NCBI RefSeq assembly: GCF_041431135.1
Contig: NZ_CP107799.1
Coordinates: forward strand, 7,378,001 to 7,442,000
Direction: 5' to 3'
DNA: 64,000 bases
Source: Streptomyces sp. NBC_00554
GTDB taxonomy: Bacteria > Actinomycetota > Actinomycetes > Streptomycetales > Streptomycetaceae
Below, piece after piece: positions 1 through 8,808 of the stretch. A program made the position numbers and the translations under genes. The notes below the pieces were generated by a model, which was given only the letters and a program-made list of their open reading frames with translations, did no database searches and was not told the DNA's origin. Each line of letters begins with the position of its first letter. The stretch's first letter is position 1.

Positions 1-1463
1 AGTTCGGCGGTGGCCTTGGAGATACCGGCGATGTTCAGGTCGCCCGCGTGCTTGATGACCGGGGTCATCAGGCCCTTCTCGGAGTCCACCGCGATACCGA
101 TGCTCTCGGTGTCGAAGTAGGTGATCGTGCCCTCTTCGACGTTGATCCGGGCGTTGACGGCCGGGTGGGCCTTCAGCGCCTGGGCCGCCGCCTTCACGAA
201 GAACGGCATCGGGGAGAGCTTGACGCCCTCGCGGGCCGCGAAGGAGTCCTTCGCCTGCGCGCGCAGCCTCATCAGCCGCGTGACGTCGACCTCGACGACC
301 GAGGACAGCTGGGCCTGCTCGTGCAGGGCCTTCACCATGTTGTCGCCGATGACCTTGCGGATGCGGGGCATCTTGACGGTCTGGCCGCGCAGCGGAGAGG
401 CCTCCAGAGCCGGCGCCTTCTTGGCGGCAGCCGGGGCAGCGGCGGCCGGAGCCGGAGCGGCTGCGGCGGCCTTCGCGGCCTCGGCGGCGGCGATGACGTC
501 CTGCTTGCGGATACGGCCGCCGACGCCGGTGCCCTTGACGGTGGCCAGGTCGACGCCGTTCTCGGCGGCGAGCTTGCGCACCAGCGGGGTCACGTACGCG
601 CCTTCGTCACCGGAGGTCGCGGCGGGAGCCGGGGCCGGGATGACGGGGGCGGGCGCCGCGACCGGCGCGGGAGCCGGGGCCGCGGGCTGGACCGGAGCCG
701 GGGCGGCTGCCACCGGAGCGGCAGGCGCGGGAGCCGGGACAGCGGGCGCGACGGGGGCGGGCGGAGCGACCGGAGCCGCGGGGGCGACCGGAGCCGGGGC
801 AGCGGCGGCGGGAGCGGCCGGAGCCGCCGGGGCAGCCGCGGCCGGAGCCGCGCCGGGAGCGCCGATGACGGCCAGCCTGGCACCGACCTCGGCGGTCTCG
901 TCCTCGCCCACCACGATCTCAAGCAGCACGCCGGCGACCGGCGACGGGATCTCGGTGTCGACCTTGTCCGTGGAGACCTCGAGTAGCGGCTCGTCCTCCG
1001 CGACCTCCTCGCCGACCTCCTTCAGCCAGCGGGTGACGGTGCCCTCGGTGACCGACTCGCCCAGTGCGGGCAGCACGACGTCGGTACCGGAGGCGCCACC
1101 GGCCGGAGCGGCAGGGGCGGCGACGGGGGCGGCCGGAGCCGCGGGGGCCTCGGCCACTGGGGCCGGGGCAGCGGGGGCGGCCACGGGCTCGGCGACGGGG
1201 GCCGGGGCGGCAGCGGGCGCACCCGAGCCGTCGTCGATGACGGCCAGCTCGGCGCCGACCTCCACCGTCTCGTCCTCGGCGACCTTGATGGAGGCGAGCA
1301 CACCGGCTACGGGCGAGGGGATCTCGGTGTCGACCTTGTCGGTCGACACCTCCAGCAGCGGCTCGTCGGCCTCGACGCGCTCGCCCTCTGCCTTCAGCCA
1401 GCGGGTGACAGTGCCCTCGGTGACGCTCTCGCCGAGCGCCGGAAGGGTTACGGAAACCGCCAT
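1..1463 (-). CDS. sucB: 2-oxoglutarate dehydrogenase E2 (dihydrolipoamide succinyltransferase), partial
   Basis: E2 core of the 2-oxoglutarate dehydrogenase complex, which moves the succinyl group from lipoate to CoA in the TCA cycle. The ATG at 1463 has an AAGGAG ribosome site just upstream. The protein begins MAVSVTLPALGESVTEG and carries two near-identical lipoyl domains (about residues 1-76 and 127-205), each with the modified lysine in STDKVDTEIPSP. They are separated by long Ala/Pro linkers. A peripheral-subunit binding domain (YVTPLVRKLAAENGVDL, about 288-325) follows, then the start of the acyltransferase domain (PRIRKVIGDNMVKALHEQ). The catalytic C-terminus lies beyond base 1. lpdA (E3) lies 107 bp upstream on the same strand, which fits an E3-E2 pair. 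Two lipoyl domains are usual in actinobacteria. A pyruvate dehydrogenase E2 is less likely given this context. Confidence 0.95.
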   Translation of the reverse strand, partial: MAVSVTLPALGESVTEGTVTRWLKAEGERVEADEPLLEVSTDKVDTEIPSPVAGVLASIKVAEDETVEVGAELAVIDDGSGAPAAAPAPVAEPVAAPAAPAPVAEAPAAPAAPVAAPAAPAGGASGTDVVLPALGESVTEGTVTRWLKEVGEEVAEDEPLLEVSTDKVDTEIPSPVAGVLLEIVVGEDETAEVGARLAVIGAPGAAPAAAAPAAPAAPAAAAPAPVAPAAPVAPPAPVAPAVPAPAPAAPVAAAPAPVQPAAPAPAPVAAPAPVIPAPAPAATSGDEGAYVTPLVRKLAAENGVDLATVKGTGVGGRIRKQDVIAAAEAAKAAAAAPAPAAAAPAAAKKAPALEASPLRGQTVKMPRIRKVIGDNMVKALHEQAQLSSVVEVDVTRLMRLRAQAKDSFAAREGVKLSPMPFFVKAAAQALKAHPAVNARINVEEGTITYFDTESIGIAVDSEKGLMTPVIKHAGDLNIAGISKATAE

Positions 1464-1570
1464 GGTTTCTGTTGCTCCTTACGAATGGTGCGGAAGTCTG
1501 TGGTCGTCGTCGCGCCTGCTCGACGCGGTGACTGGGGACAGCCGGTGGCTGAAGGTCAGCCGCCCGCTGA

Positions 1571-2959
1571 TCAGTCGTGCGAGTGCAGCGGCTTGCCCGC
1601 GAGGGCCAGGTGGGCCTCGCCGAGCGCCTCGCTTTGCGTCGGGTGCGCGTGGATGAGCTGCGCGACCTCGGCCGGCAGCGCCTCCCAGTTGTAGATCAGC
1701 TGGGCTTCGCCGACCTGCTCGCCCATACGGTCACCGACCATGTGGACGCCGACCACGGCACCGTCCTTCACCTGGACGAGCTTGATCTCGCCCGAGGTGT
1801 TGAGGATCTTGCTCTTGCCGTTGCCCGCGAGGTTGTACTTCAGAGCGACGACCTTGTCCGCGCCGTAGATCTCCTTGGCCTTGGCCTCGGTGATACCCAC
1901 GGAGGCGACCTCGGGGTGGCAGTACGTCACCCGGGGGACACCGTCGTAGTCGATCGGAACGGTCTTGAGACCGGCCAGACGCTCCGCCACCAGGATGCCC
2001 TCGGCGAAGCCGACGTGCGCGAGCTGGAGCGTCGGGACCAGGTCACCGACGGCGGAGATGGTCGGGACGTTCGTGCGCATGTACTCGTCGACCAGGACGT
2101 AGCCGCGGTCGATCGCGACGCCCTGCTCCTCGTAGCCCAGGCCCTGCGAGACCGGACCGCGGCCGACCGCGACGAGCAGCACCTCGGCCTCGAACTCCTT
2201 GCCGTCGGCGAGGGTGACCTTGACGCCGTCGGCGGTGTACTCGGCCTTCGAGAAGAAGGTGCCCAGGTTGAACTTGATGCCGCGCTTGCGGAACGCGCGC
2301 TCAAGCAGCTTGGAGGAGTTCTCGTCCTCGAGCGGGGCGAGGTGCTTCAGACCCTCGATGATCGTGACGTCCGTACCGAAGGACTTCCACGCGGAGGCGA
2401 ACTCGACGCCGATGACGCCGCCGCCGAGCACGATCGCGGACTGCGGAACGCGGTCCAGGACCAGCGCGTGGTCCGAGGAGATGATGCGGTTGCCGTCGAT
2501 CTCCAGGCCCGGCAGCGACTTCGGCACGGAGCCGGTCGCGAGGAGCACGTGGCGGCCCTGGATGCGCTGGCCGTTCACGTCGACCGACGTCGGGGAGGAG
2601 AGGCGGCCCTCACCCTCGATGTACGTCACCTTGCGGGAGGCGATGAGCCCCTGCAGGCCCTTGTACAGGCCCGAGATGACCCCGTCCTTGTACTTGTGGA
2701 CGGCTGCCACGTCGATGCCCTCGAAGGTGGCCTTGACACCGAACTGCTCGCTCTCGCGGGCCTGGTCGGCGATCTCACCCGCGTGCAGCAGAGCCTTGGT
2801 CGGAATGCACCCACGGTGCAGGCAGGTACCGCCGACCTTGTCCTTTTCGATCAGGGCGACGTCCAGACCCAGCTGCGCTCCGCGCAGCGCCGCGGCGTAA
2901 CCGCCGCTACCGCCGCCGAGAATCACTAGGTCGAAAACGGTGCTGGCGTCGTTCGCCAC
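1571..2959 (-). CDS. lpdA: Dihydrolipoamide dehydrogenase (E3)
   Basis: FAD-dependent E3 that reoxidises dihydrolipoamide with NAD+ for 2-oxoacid dehydrogenase complexes. I chose the GTG at 2959 (V/M-ANDASTVFDLVILGGG): GGAGGA lies just upstream and the sequence before it does not look like protein, giving 462 aa. Visible features are the N-terminal FAD motif GGGSGGYAAALRG, the redox-active disulphide in GGTCLHRGCIPTKAL (Cys46/Cys51), a central NAD-binding GGGVIGVEFASAW, and the C-terminal HAHPTQSEALGEA catalytic His-Glu. The length is normal for the family. It lies upstream of sucB on the same strand and is probably co-transcribed with it. Confidence 0.96.
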   Translation of the reverse strand: MANDASTVFDLVILGGGSGGYAAALRGAQLGLDVALIEKDKVGGTCLHRGCIPTKALLHAGEIADQARESEQFGVKATFEGIDVAAVHKYKDGVISGLYKGLQGLIASRKVTYIEGEGRLSSPTSVDVNGQRIQGRHVLLATGSVPKSLPGLEIDGNRIISSDHALVLDRVPQSAIVLGGGVIGVEFASAWKSFGTDVTIIEGLKHLAPLEDENSSKLLERAFRKRGIKFNLGTFFSKAEYTADGVKVTLADGKEFEAEVLLVAVGRGPVSQGLGYEEQGVAIDRGYVLVDEYMRTNVPTISAVGDLVPTLQLAHVGFAEGILVAERLAGLKTVPIDYDGVPRVTYCHPEVASVGITEAKAKEIYGADKVVALKYNLAGNGKSKILNTSGEIKLVQVKDGAVVGVHMVGDRMGEQVGEAQLIYNWEALPAEVAQLIHAHPTQSEALGEAHLALAGKPLHSHD

Positions 2960-3152
2960 GTCACGTCCTCCATGCATGTGCGCCTCACGCCGGTCAACTG
3001 TGACCGGGCGGCGGCTGGTGTCCGGCCGCTCTTTCTCCGGCCCTGTGGTGGGGGCCCTGTCCTGCCGAGAACCCATCTTCGCACTTGTCGGCGACGAGCG
3101 AGACGCCGGGCCGGTGTGTGACACGTCCCACCTGGATTGCAGAGGGGACAAA

Positions 3153-3185
3153 ACGGCCCCGGGTGAACTTGTCACCCGGGGCCGT
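3153..3185 (-). terminator. Strong hairpin downstream of pepA
   Basis: A perfect 14-bp stem: ACGGCCCCGGGTGA at 3153-3166, loop ACTTG, and the exact complement at 3172-3185. It begins about 60 bp beyond the pepA stop and lies between pepA and lpdA, so it should end pepA transcription and separate it from lpdA-sucB. There is no T-tract, as is common in Streptomyces. Confidence 0.75.
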
Positions 3186-3245
3186 ACAGCAGCGCCCCTT
3201 CAGAGGCGCGAGCGACCACGACGGACTCGCGGTCGCCCCACACTG

Positions 3246-4766
3246 CTAGCCGAGATCCCCCGCCGCGGTCAGCTCGGCAAGCCGCACCAGCGTCCGAACC
3301 GCCGACCCCGTACCCCCCTTGGGCGTGTAACCGAACGGCCCGGCCTCATTGAACGCGGGCCCCGCGATGTCCAGGTGCGCCCAGGTGATCCCCTCACCCA
3401 CGAACTCCCGCAGGAACAGACCGGCGACCAGCCCGCCACCCATCCGCTCACCCATGTTGGCGATGTCGGCGGTGGGGGAGTCCATCCCCTTGCGGAGATG
3501 CTCCGGCAGCGGCATCGGCCAGGACTCCTCGCCGACCTCCTCCGCGGCCTCGACGATCGACGCCCGGAACGCGTCGTCGTTCGCCATGACGCCGAAGGTG
3601 CGGTTGCCGAGCGCCAGCACCATGGCTCCGGTCAGCGTCGCCACGTCGACGATCGCGTCCGGCTTCTCCTCGGAGGCCTTCCACAGCGCGTCGGCGAGGA
3701 CGAGACGGCCCTCGGCGTCCGTGTTGAGGACCTCGACGGTCTTGCCGCTGTACATGCGCAGCACGTCACCGGGGCGGGTCGCGGAACCGGAGGGCATGTT
3801 CTCGGCCAGCGCGAGCCAGCCGGTGACGTTGACCTCGAGACCCAGGCGCGCGGCGGCGACCACGGCAGCGAAGACCGCCGCCGCACCGCTCATGTCGCAC
3901 TTCATCGTCTCGTTGTGCCCGGCGGGCTTGAGGGAGATGCCGCCCGAGTCGTAGGTGATGCCCTTGCCGACGAAGGCGAGGTGCTTGGTCGCCTTGGCGG
4001 AGGTGTACGACAGCTTCACCAGGCGCGGACCGGCGGCCGAGCCCTTGCCGACGCCGAGGATGCCGCCGTAGCCGCCCTTTTCGAGGGCCTTCTCGTCGAG
4101 CACCTGCACCTTGATGCCGTGCTCCTTGCCGGCCGCGCTGACGACGGCGGCGAAGGACTCGGGGTTCAGGTCGTTCGGCGGGGTGTTGATGAGGTCGCGG
4201 GCGCGGTTGAGCTCCTCGGTCACGGCGGTGGCGCGCGCGATCGCGGCCTTGTACGCCGCGTCACGGGGCTTGCCGCCGATCAGGGCGACCTCGCCGAGCG
4301 GGGCCTTGCCGTTCTTGGCGCCGTTGCCGTTCTCCTTGTACGCGTCGAAGGCGTACGCGCCGAGGCGGGCGCCCTCCGCGACGGCACCGGCGTCGGCGGG
4401 GTCCGAGATCGGCAGGGCGAACGCGGCCTTCTTCGCACCGGCGAGGGCGCGGGCGGCGGCACCGGCCGCGCGGCGCAGCGCCTCGGCGCCGTAGGTGTCG
4501 TCCTTCTCCGGGACCGCTCCCAGGCCGACGGCCACGACGACCGGGGCCTTGAAACCGGAGGGCGCGGGCAGCTTCGTCACCTCGCCCTCGCCGCCCGTGG
4601 CGCCGAGGGTCTCCAGGATGCCGGCGAGCCCGCCGTCGTACGCCTTGTCCACGGCCTCGGCGCCCGGTGCGACGACCGGACCCTTGGGGCCCTTCGCGAC
4701 ACCGACGACGATCGCGTCGGCCCGCAGACCGGACGCCGCGGCGGTGCTGAGAGTGAGAGCAGTCAC
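3246..4766 (-). CDS. pepA: Leucyl aminopeptidase, M17 family
   Basis: Cytosolic two-metal aminopeptidase that trims N-terminal residues from peptides; 506 aa, normal for M17. The C-terminal catalytic domain shows the family signature NTDAEGRLVLAD (about residues 346-357), the metal-binding lysine region GKGITYDSGGISLKPA and the MKCDMSGAAAV segment. The N-terminal alpha/beta domain is Ala-rich and more variable. The start is the GTG at 4766 (V/M-TALTLSTAAASGLRADAIVVG). It is divergent from the polysaccharide locus that begins at 5147 and is followed by its own hairpin before lpdA. Confidence 0.95.
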   Translation of the reverse strand: MTALTLSTAAASGLRADAIVVGVAKGPKGPVVAPGAEAVDKAYDGGLAGILETLGATGGEGEVTKLPAPSGFKAPVVVAVGLGAVPEKDDTYGAEALRRAAGAAARALAGAKKAAFALPISDPADAGAVAEGARLGAYAFDAYKENGNGAKNGKAPLGEVALIGGKPRDAAYKAAIARATAVTEELNRARDLINTPPNDLNPESFAAVVSAAGKEHGIKVQVLDEKALEKGGYGGILGVGKGSAAGPRLVKLSYTSAKATKHLAFVGKGITYDSGGISLKPAGHNETMKCDMSGAAAVFAAVVAAARLGLEVNVTGWLALAENMPSGSATRPGDVLRMYSGKTVEVLNTDAEGRLVLADALWKASEEKPDAIVDVATLTGAMVLALGNRTFGVMANDDAFRASIVEAAEEVGEESWPMPLPEHLRKGMDSPTADIANMGERMGGGLVAGLFLREFVGEGITWAHLDIAGPAFNEAGPFGYTPKGGTGSAVRTLVRLAELTAAGDLG

Positions 4767-5146
4767 GGTGGTGAAATCTCGCTTCCGTTGAAATTGCTTC
4801 GGCCGAGTGGGGATGGGTCGACCGGGCCCGACGATCGACCCTAGATCCGGCCCTGAGGGCGGGCTCTACCGGGGCGGGCGAGTACCCGTGACGAGCCTAC
4901 GCTCGGGGCCGGGTTTCGCTCATTCTTGCGACCATTCACCGTCTGGTGGCGTCATGGCCTCTTCTCGCCTCTCACTCCCGGTGACCTGAGTAACACTCAT
5001 CGTGTTCCGGTGGGCGCGACGCTCACTGCTTCGCGACATTTCCACAGATCCTCCTCGGTTCGGCCGAGTTAGGCCGAGGTCATTTGGGTTCGGCCTGGTT
5101 CGGCCTGGTTCGGCCAAAAGGGGATCTTCAAGGGGGAGGGCTACAC
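4767..5146. other. Intergenic control region between pepA and the polysaccharide operon
   Basis: This 380-bp divergent region must hold the promoters of pepA (minus) and of the four-gene operon (plus). I see no convincing coding frame in it. Its striking part is 5051-5116, rich in GGTTCGGCC motifs (annotated separately). A clear -10/-35 pair could not be picked by eye. Confidence 0.5.
5057..5116. repeat. GGTTCGGCC(T/A) repeats in front of the polysaccharide operon
   Basis: Three head-to-tail 10-bp units (GGTTCGGCCT, GGTTCGGCCT, GGTTCGGCCA) occupy 5087-5116, with a fourth GGTTCGGCCG at 5057-5066. The last copy ends about 10 bases before the AGGGGGAGGG ribosome site of the deacetylase gene, so the array lies in the leader or promoter. 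The repeats could bind a regulator or alter leader structure. I do not recognise the motif. Confidence 0.6.
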
Positions 5147-7168
5147 ATGACGCAACATGCGTGCAGATGGAGACGGGCATCCGCGGTCCTGACGACCGCC
5201 GGTCTGCTGGCGCTGGGCCTGGGGGCACCCGGCGCGTCCGCGGCGACCACACCGCGCATCGATCTCAAGGTCCTGGTCGTCGACAACGGCGTCGGCCAGG
5301 TCGGCGCCATCACCGCCGAGCTGAAGAACACCGGCATCCCGTACACCCTCGTCGACCTGGGGACCCCGGGCCGCCCGACCATCGACGCGGCGTTCCTGAG
5401 CGACACGGTGAACGGCACCCCGCGGGCCAAGTACCAGGGCGTCGTCCTGCCGAACGAGGCACCGTTCGGCCTGGGTCCGGCCGAGCAGACCGCCCTGGAG
5501 ACGTACGAGAGGACGTACGGCATCCCGCAGGTCGACGCCTACACCTGGGCGCACCCCGGGGTCGGGCTCGACTACACCGACCAGAACGGCGGCTGGTCCG
5601 GCACGCTGGACGGCGCGCGGACCCAGGTCACCGCGGCCGGCACGGCGGGCCCGTTCGGCTACCTCGACGGGCCGCTGACCTTCGAGGACAACGACCCGTC
5701 GGTGCAGGAGAGTTACGGGTACGCGGCCCACCCGAGGGACGGGTTCACCAGCTACCTGGACGCACCCACGGGCGGCACCCTGCTCGGCCAGTACGCGCAC
5801 GACGGGCGCCGTGAACTCGTGGTGACCTTCGCGTACAACCAGAACCAGCAGCAGTTCAAGCTGCTGGCCCGCGGCATCGTCGAATGGCTGACCCAGGGCA
5901 TTCACCTCGGACAGAGCAGGAACTACTTCTCCGTCCACGTCGACGACGTCTTCGCGCCCGACGCCCGCTGGGACGCCGAGCGCAACTGCACGCCCGGCGA
6001 CATCGACTGCGTGGGCACCGGCGGCGAGGAGGCCGCGCCGATCCGGATGACCGCGGCCGACGCGGTGTACGCCGCCCAGTGGCAGCAGGCCAACGGCTTC
6101 ACCCTCGACATGGTCTTCAACGCGGGCTCCGGCGAGGAGTGGAAGACCGAGAACGGCGGCACCGACGCCCTCACCACCCAACTGCTCGCCGACAAGGCCA
6201 AGTTCCGCTGGATGAACCACACCTACACGCACAAGTTCCTCGGTTGCGTGCAGAACACCGCGACGGTGCCGTGGAGCTGCGCGAAGAACGCGGACGGCTC
6301 GACCCAGTACATGAGCCGGGCCGACATCTCCGCGGAGATCGCCAGCAACTACAACTGGGCGCAGTCGCACGGTCTGTCGACCGACCGCACCGAGCTGGTG
6401 ACCGGCGAGCACTCGGGTCTCAAGACGCTGCCCCAGCAGCCCGCCGACAACCCGAACCTCGCGGGCGCCCTGTCCGCCAACGGCGTCAAGTGGACGGGCT
6501 CCGACAACTCCCGCGAGCCCGCCCAGCGCGCCGTCGGCAGTGCGCTGACCGTGCCCCGCTACCCGATGAACGTGTACTACAACACGGGTACGCCGCAGGA
6601 GATGGCCGACGAGTACAACTGGATCTACACGTCCAGGGCCGACGGCGGCAGCGGCATCTGCGAGAACAACGCCACGTCCACGTGCCTGCCGGCGCCGCTG
6701 GACACCGACACCGGCTACGCGTCGTACATCGTCCCGCGGGAGGCTCGCACCGCTCTCGGGCATGCCATCGGCAACGACCCGCGCCCGCACTACGTGCACC
6801 AGTCCAACCTGGCCGAGGGCCGCATCCTGTACCCGGTCCTGGACCAGGTGCTCGCCGGCTACAAGGCGCTGCACGCCGACAACACCCCGCTGGTGAACCC
6901 CCGGCAGAGTGCGATCGGCACCGAACTCCAGCGCCGTACCGCCTGGGCCGCCGCCGTCGCGAACGGCAAGGTCACGGCGTACCGCGTCGGCACGAAGGTC
7001 ACCGTCACGGCTCCGTCCGGCACACAGATCCCGGTGACCGCACCCGAAGGGACAAAGAAGCAACTCCTGCTCGGAACCGCCGCGTTCGGCACGCCGTACG
7101 CGGGCAAGCGCTCGGCCTGGACCACGCCTGAGCTCCTGCAGTCCGCTCTCACGCTGAACCTGCCGTAG
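5147..7168 (+). CDS. Secreted CE18/Agd3-like polysaccharide deacetylase
   Basis: 673-aa exported protein. The ATG at 5147 follows AGGGGGAGGG and begins a signal peptide (basic MTQHACRWRRAS, hydrophobic core, cleavage near GASA-AT). The C-terminal half has the divergent NodB-type metal site of CE18 enzymes: NYFSVHVDDVF (H264, D266, D267) and WMNHTYTHKF (H358 and H362, an HxxxH zinc pair). RYPMNVYYNTG and HYVHQSNLAEGR follow. This combination recalls fungal Agd3, the N-acetylgalactosamine deacetylase of galactosaminogalactan. The N-terminal about 250 residues are probably a beta-rich carbohydrate-binding region. The next genes are a PelF-type glycosyltransferase, a polytopic membrane protein and a spherulin-4/GH135-like protein, which supports partial deacetylation of a secreted amino-sugar polymer. 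Family assignment is from motif memory; the substrate is inferred. Confidence 0.75.
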   Translation: MTQHACRWRRASAVLTTAGLLALGLGAPGASAATTPRIDLKVLVVDNGVGQVGAITAELKNTGIPYTLVDLGTPGRPTIDAAFLSDTVNGTPRAKYQGVVLPNEAPFGLGPAEQTALETYERTYGIPQVDAYTWAHPGVGLDYTDQNGGWSGTLDGARTQVTAAGTAGPFGYLDGPLTFEDNDPSVQESYGYAAHPRDGFTSYLDAPTGGTLLGQYAHDGRRELVVTFAYNQNQQQFKLLARGIVEWLTQGIHLGQSRNYFSVHVDDVFAPDARWDAERNCTPGDIDCVGTGGEEAAPIRMTAADAVYAAQWQQANGFTLDMVFNAGSGEEWKTENGGTDALTTQLLADKAKFRWMNHTYTHKFLGCVQNTATVPWSCAKNADGSTQYMSRADISAEIASNYNWAQSHGLSTDRTELVTGEHSGLKTLPQQPADNPNLAGALSANGVKWTGSDNSREPAQRAVGSALTVPRYPMNVYYNTGTPQEMADEYNWIYTSRADGGSGICENNATSTCLPAPLDTDTGYASYIVPREARTALGHAIGNDPRPHYVHQSNLAEGRILYPVLDQVLAGYKALHADNTPLVNPRQSAIGTELQRRTAWAAAVANGKVTAYRVGTKVTVTAPSGTQIPVTAPEGTKKQLLLGTAAFGTPYAGKRSAWTTPELLQSALTLNLP

Positions 7169-7173
7169 GGGGC

Positions 7174-7232
7174 AGCGCCCCAAGGGGGCGCGGGGAACTG
7201 CGCGACCAGCCACGACGGACAAGCAGCCGGCG
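7174..7232. repeat. Dispersed Streptomyces-type intergenic repeat, family A copy 1
   Basis: The segment containing GGGCGCGGGGAACTGCGCGA and CCAGCCACGACGG closely matches a second copy at 38200-38256. Here GGGGAACTGCG (7192-7202) also pairs perfectly with CGCAGTTCCCC (7240-7250), giving an 11-bp stem with a long loop. It lies in the 119-bp gap between the deacetylase and glycosyltransferase genes and could reduce read-through or protect the upstream mRNA. Confidence 0.65.
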
Positions 7233-7287
7233 GCCGGTCCGCAGTTCCCCCTGGAACATCCGCATAAACAGGGGGAGCCGCGCAGCG

Positions 7288-8808
7288 ATGCGTACAGGCC
7301 GTCATGTCACCATGCTCACCGAAGGTACCTATCCGCATGTCCACGGCGGGGTCAGCACCTGGTGCGACCAGCTCGTGAAGGGCATGCCCGAGGTCGACTT
7401 CCACATCGTCTCGCTCACCGGCAGCGGCCGCGAACCCGTGACCTGGGAGCTGCCGCCCAACATCCGCCGGCACACCTCCGTGCCGACCTGGGGCCCGCGG
7501 CCGGGGCACACCCGGGCGCCGCAGGGCCGGGCCCAGCGGCGGTTCATCGACACCTACGAGCGTTTCCTGCTGTCCTTCCTCGACCCGGACGCGCACTGCG
7601 ACTTCGGCGAGGCGCTGTACCAGCTGGCCGAACTCGCCCGCGACGGAGGCCTGTCGGCGGCCCTGCGCACCGAGGCCGCGCTGCGCTCGCTGATGTGGAT
7701 CTGGACGATGCCGCACCTGCCGACGGCCGCCGCCCGCCCCACCGTCCACGACGCGCTGACGGCAACGGACCTGCTGGAGCACGCACTTCGCCCACTCGGC
7801 ATCCGCATCCCCGAGGACACAGTGGCCCACGCGGTCAGCAGCGGCCTGGCCACGCTGCCCGCCCTCGCCGCGCACCAGCTGGACGGGGTCCCGTTCCTCC
7901 TCACCGAGCACGGCATCTATCTGCGCGAGCGCTACCTCAACTACCGCGGTGCCGAACAGCGCTGGCCCGTCAAGGCGTTCATGCTCGGCTTCTACCGCGA
8001 GCTGAACTCCCTCGGCTACCGGGCGGCCGACCTGATCACCCCGTGCAACCAGTACAACCGCCGCTGGGAGGAGCGCGGCGGCGCCGAGGCCGACAGGATC
8101 CGCACGGTCTACAACGGCGTCGACCCGGCCGCCTTCCCGCACGCGGGCCCCGAGCCCGAAGTCCCCACTCTCACCTGGTGCGGTCGCGTCGACCCCATCA
8201 AGGACCTGGAGACACTGCTCCGCGCGTACGGCATGGTGCGCGCCGAAATGCCCGAGACCCGGCTGCGGCTGTTCGGCCCGGTGCCGCCCGGCGGGGAGGA
8301 GTACCGCACCCGCCTGGAGAAGCTCGCCGCCGAACTGGGCGTGACCGACGGGCTGACCTTCGAGGGCCGGATCAGCGAGGTCTGGCGCGCCTACGCGGCA
8401 GGCCACCTCGTGATGCTCTCGTCGATCTCCGAAGGCTTCCCCTTCTCGATCATCGAGGCGATGTCCTGCGGCCGTACGACGGTCTCGACCGACGTCGGCG
8501 GTGTCCGCGAGGCCGTCGGCGACACCGGTCTCGTCGTCCCTCCGCGCGAGCCTGAGAAGATGGCCGCCGCCGCGCTGACCCTGCTGAAGGACGACCGACG
8601 CCGCCTGGAACTGGGCGAGTTGTCACGCCAGCGCGTCATCGATCGGTTCACACTGCGCCGTTCCGTGGACGCCTTCCGCACCATCTACCAGGAACTGGCG
8701 GGCCTGCCCGAGGTGTACGAGCCCACCGTCGAGACCGTCGCCGACTGGACCGTCGAACTGCGCGACCCCTGGTACCAGGCGGTCGCCACGGACGGGACCG
8801 GCTGGTGA
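7288..8808 (+). CDS. PelF-like GT4 glycosyltransferase (DUF3492)
   Basis: 506-aa retaining GT-B enzyme; the ATG at 7288 follows GGGGGAG. The N-terminal block TMLTEGTYPHVHGGVSTW, then LPPNIRRH, and the central TEHGIYLRERYLNYRG are hallmarks of the PelF/DUF3492 subgroup, the cytosolic polymerase of the amino-sugar polysaccharide Pel. The C-terminal nucleotide-sugar domain has CGRVDPIKDLETLLRAY and the E-x7-E motif EGFPFSIIE (E382, E390). There is no signal peptide or membrane segment, so it should act on the cytoplasmic face with UDP-GalNAc or UDP-GlcNAc (inferred). The stop overlaps the next start by four bases (GTGA), implying translational coupling to the membrane protein. Confidence 0.85.
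   Translation: MRTGRHVTMLTEGTYPHVHGGVSTWCDQLVKGMPEVDFHIVSLTGSGREPVTWELPPNIRRHTSVPTWGPRPGHTRAPQGRAQRRFIDTYERFLLSFLDPDAHCDFGEALYQLAELARDGGLSAALRTEAALRSLMWIWTMPHLPTAAARPTVHDALTATDLLEHALRPLGIRIPEDTVAHAVSSGLATLPALAAHQLDGVPFLLTEHGIYLRERYLNYRGAEQRWPVKAFMLGFYRELNSLGYRAADLITPCNQYNRRWEERGGAEADRIRTVYNGVDPAAFPHAGPEPEVPTLTWCGRVDPIKDLETLLRAYGMVRAEMPETRLRLFGPVPPGGEEYRTRLEKLAAELGVTDGLTFEGRISEVWRAYAAGHLVMLSSISEGFPFSIIEAMSCGRTTVSTDVGGVREAVGDTGLVVPPREPEKMAAAALTLLKDDRRRLELGELSRQRVIDRFTLRRSVDAFRTIYQELAGLPEVYEPTVETVADWTVELRDPWYQAVATDGTGW

Noticed and set aside
48..1656. Plus-strand open frames of 312 and 511 codons, very rich in Ala, Gly and Arg
   Set aside because: They are shadows of sucB. The Ala/Pro linkers and lipoyl domains on the minus strand explain the sequence.
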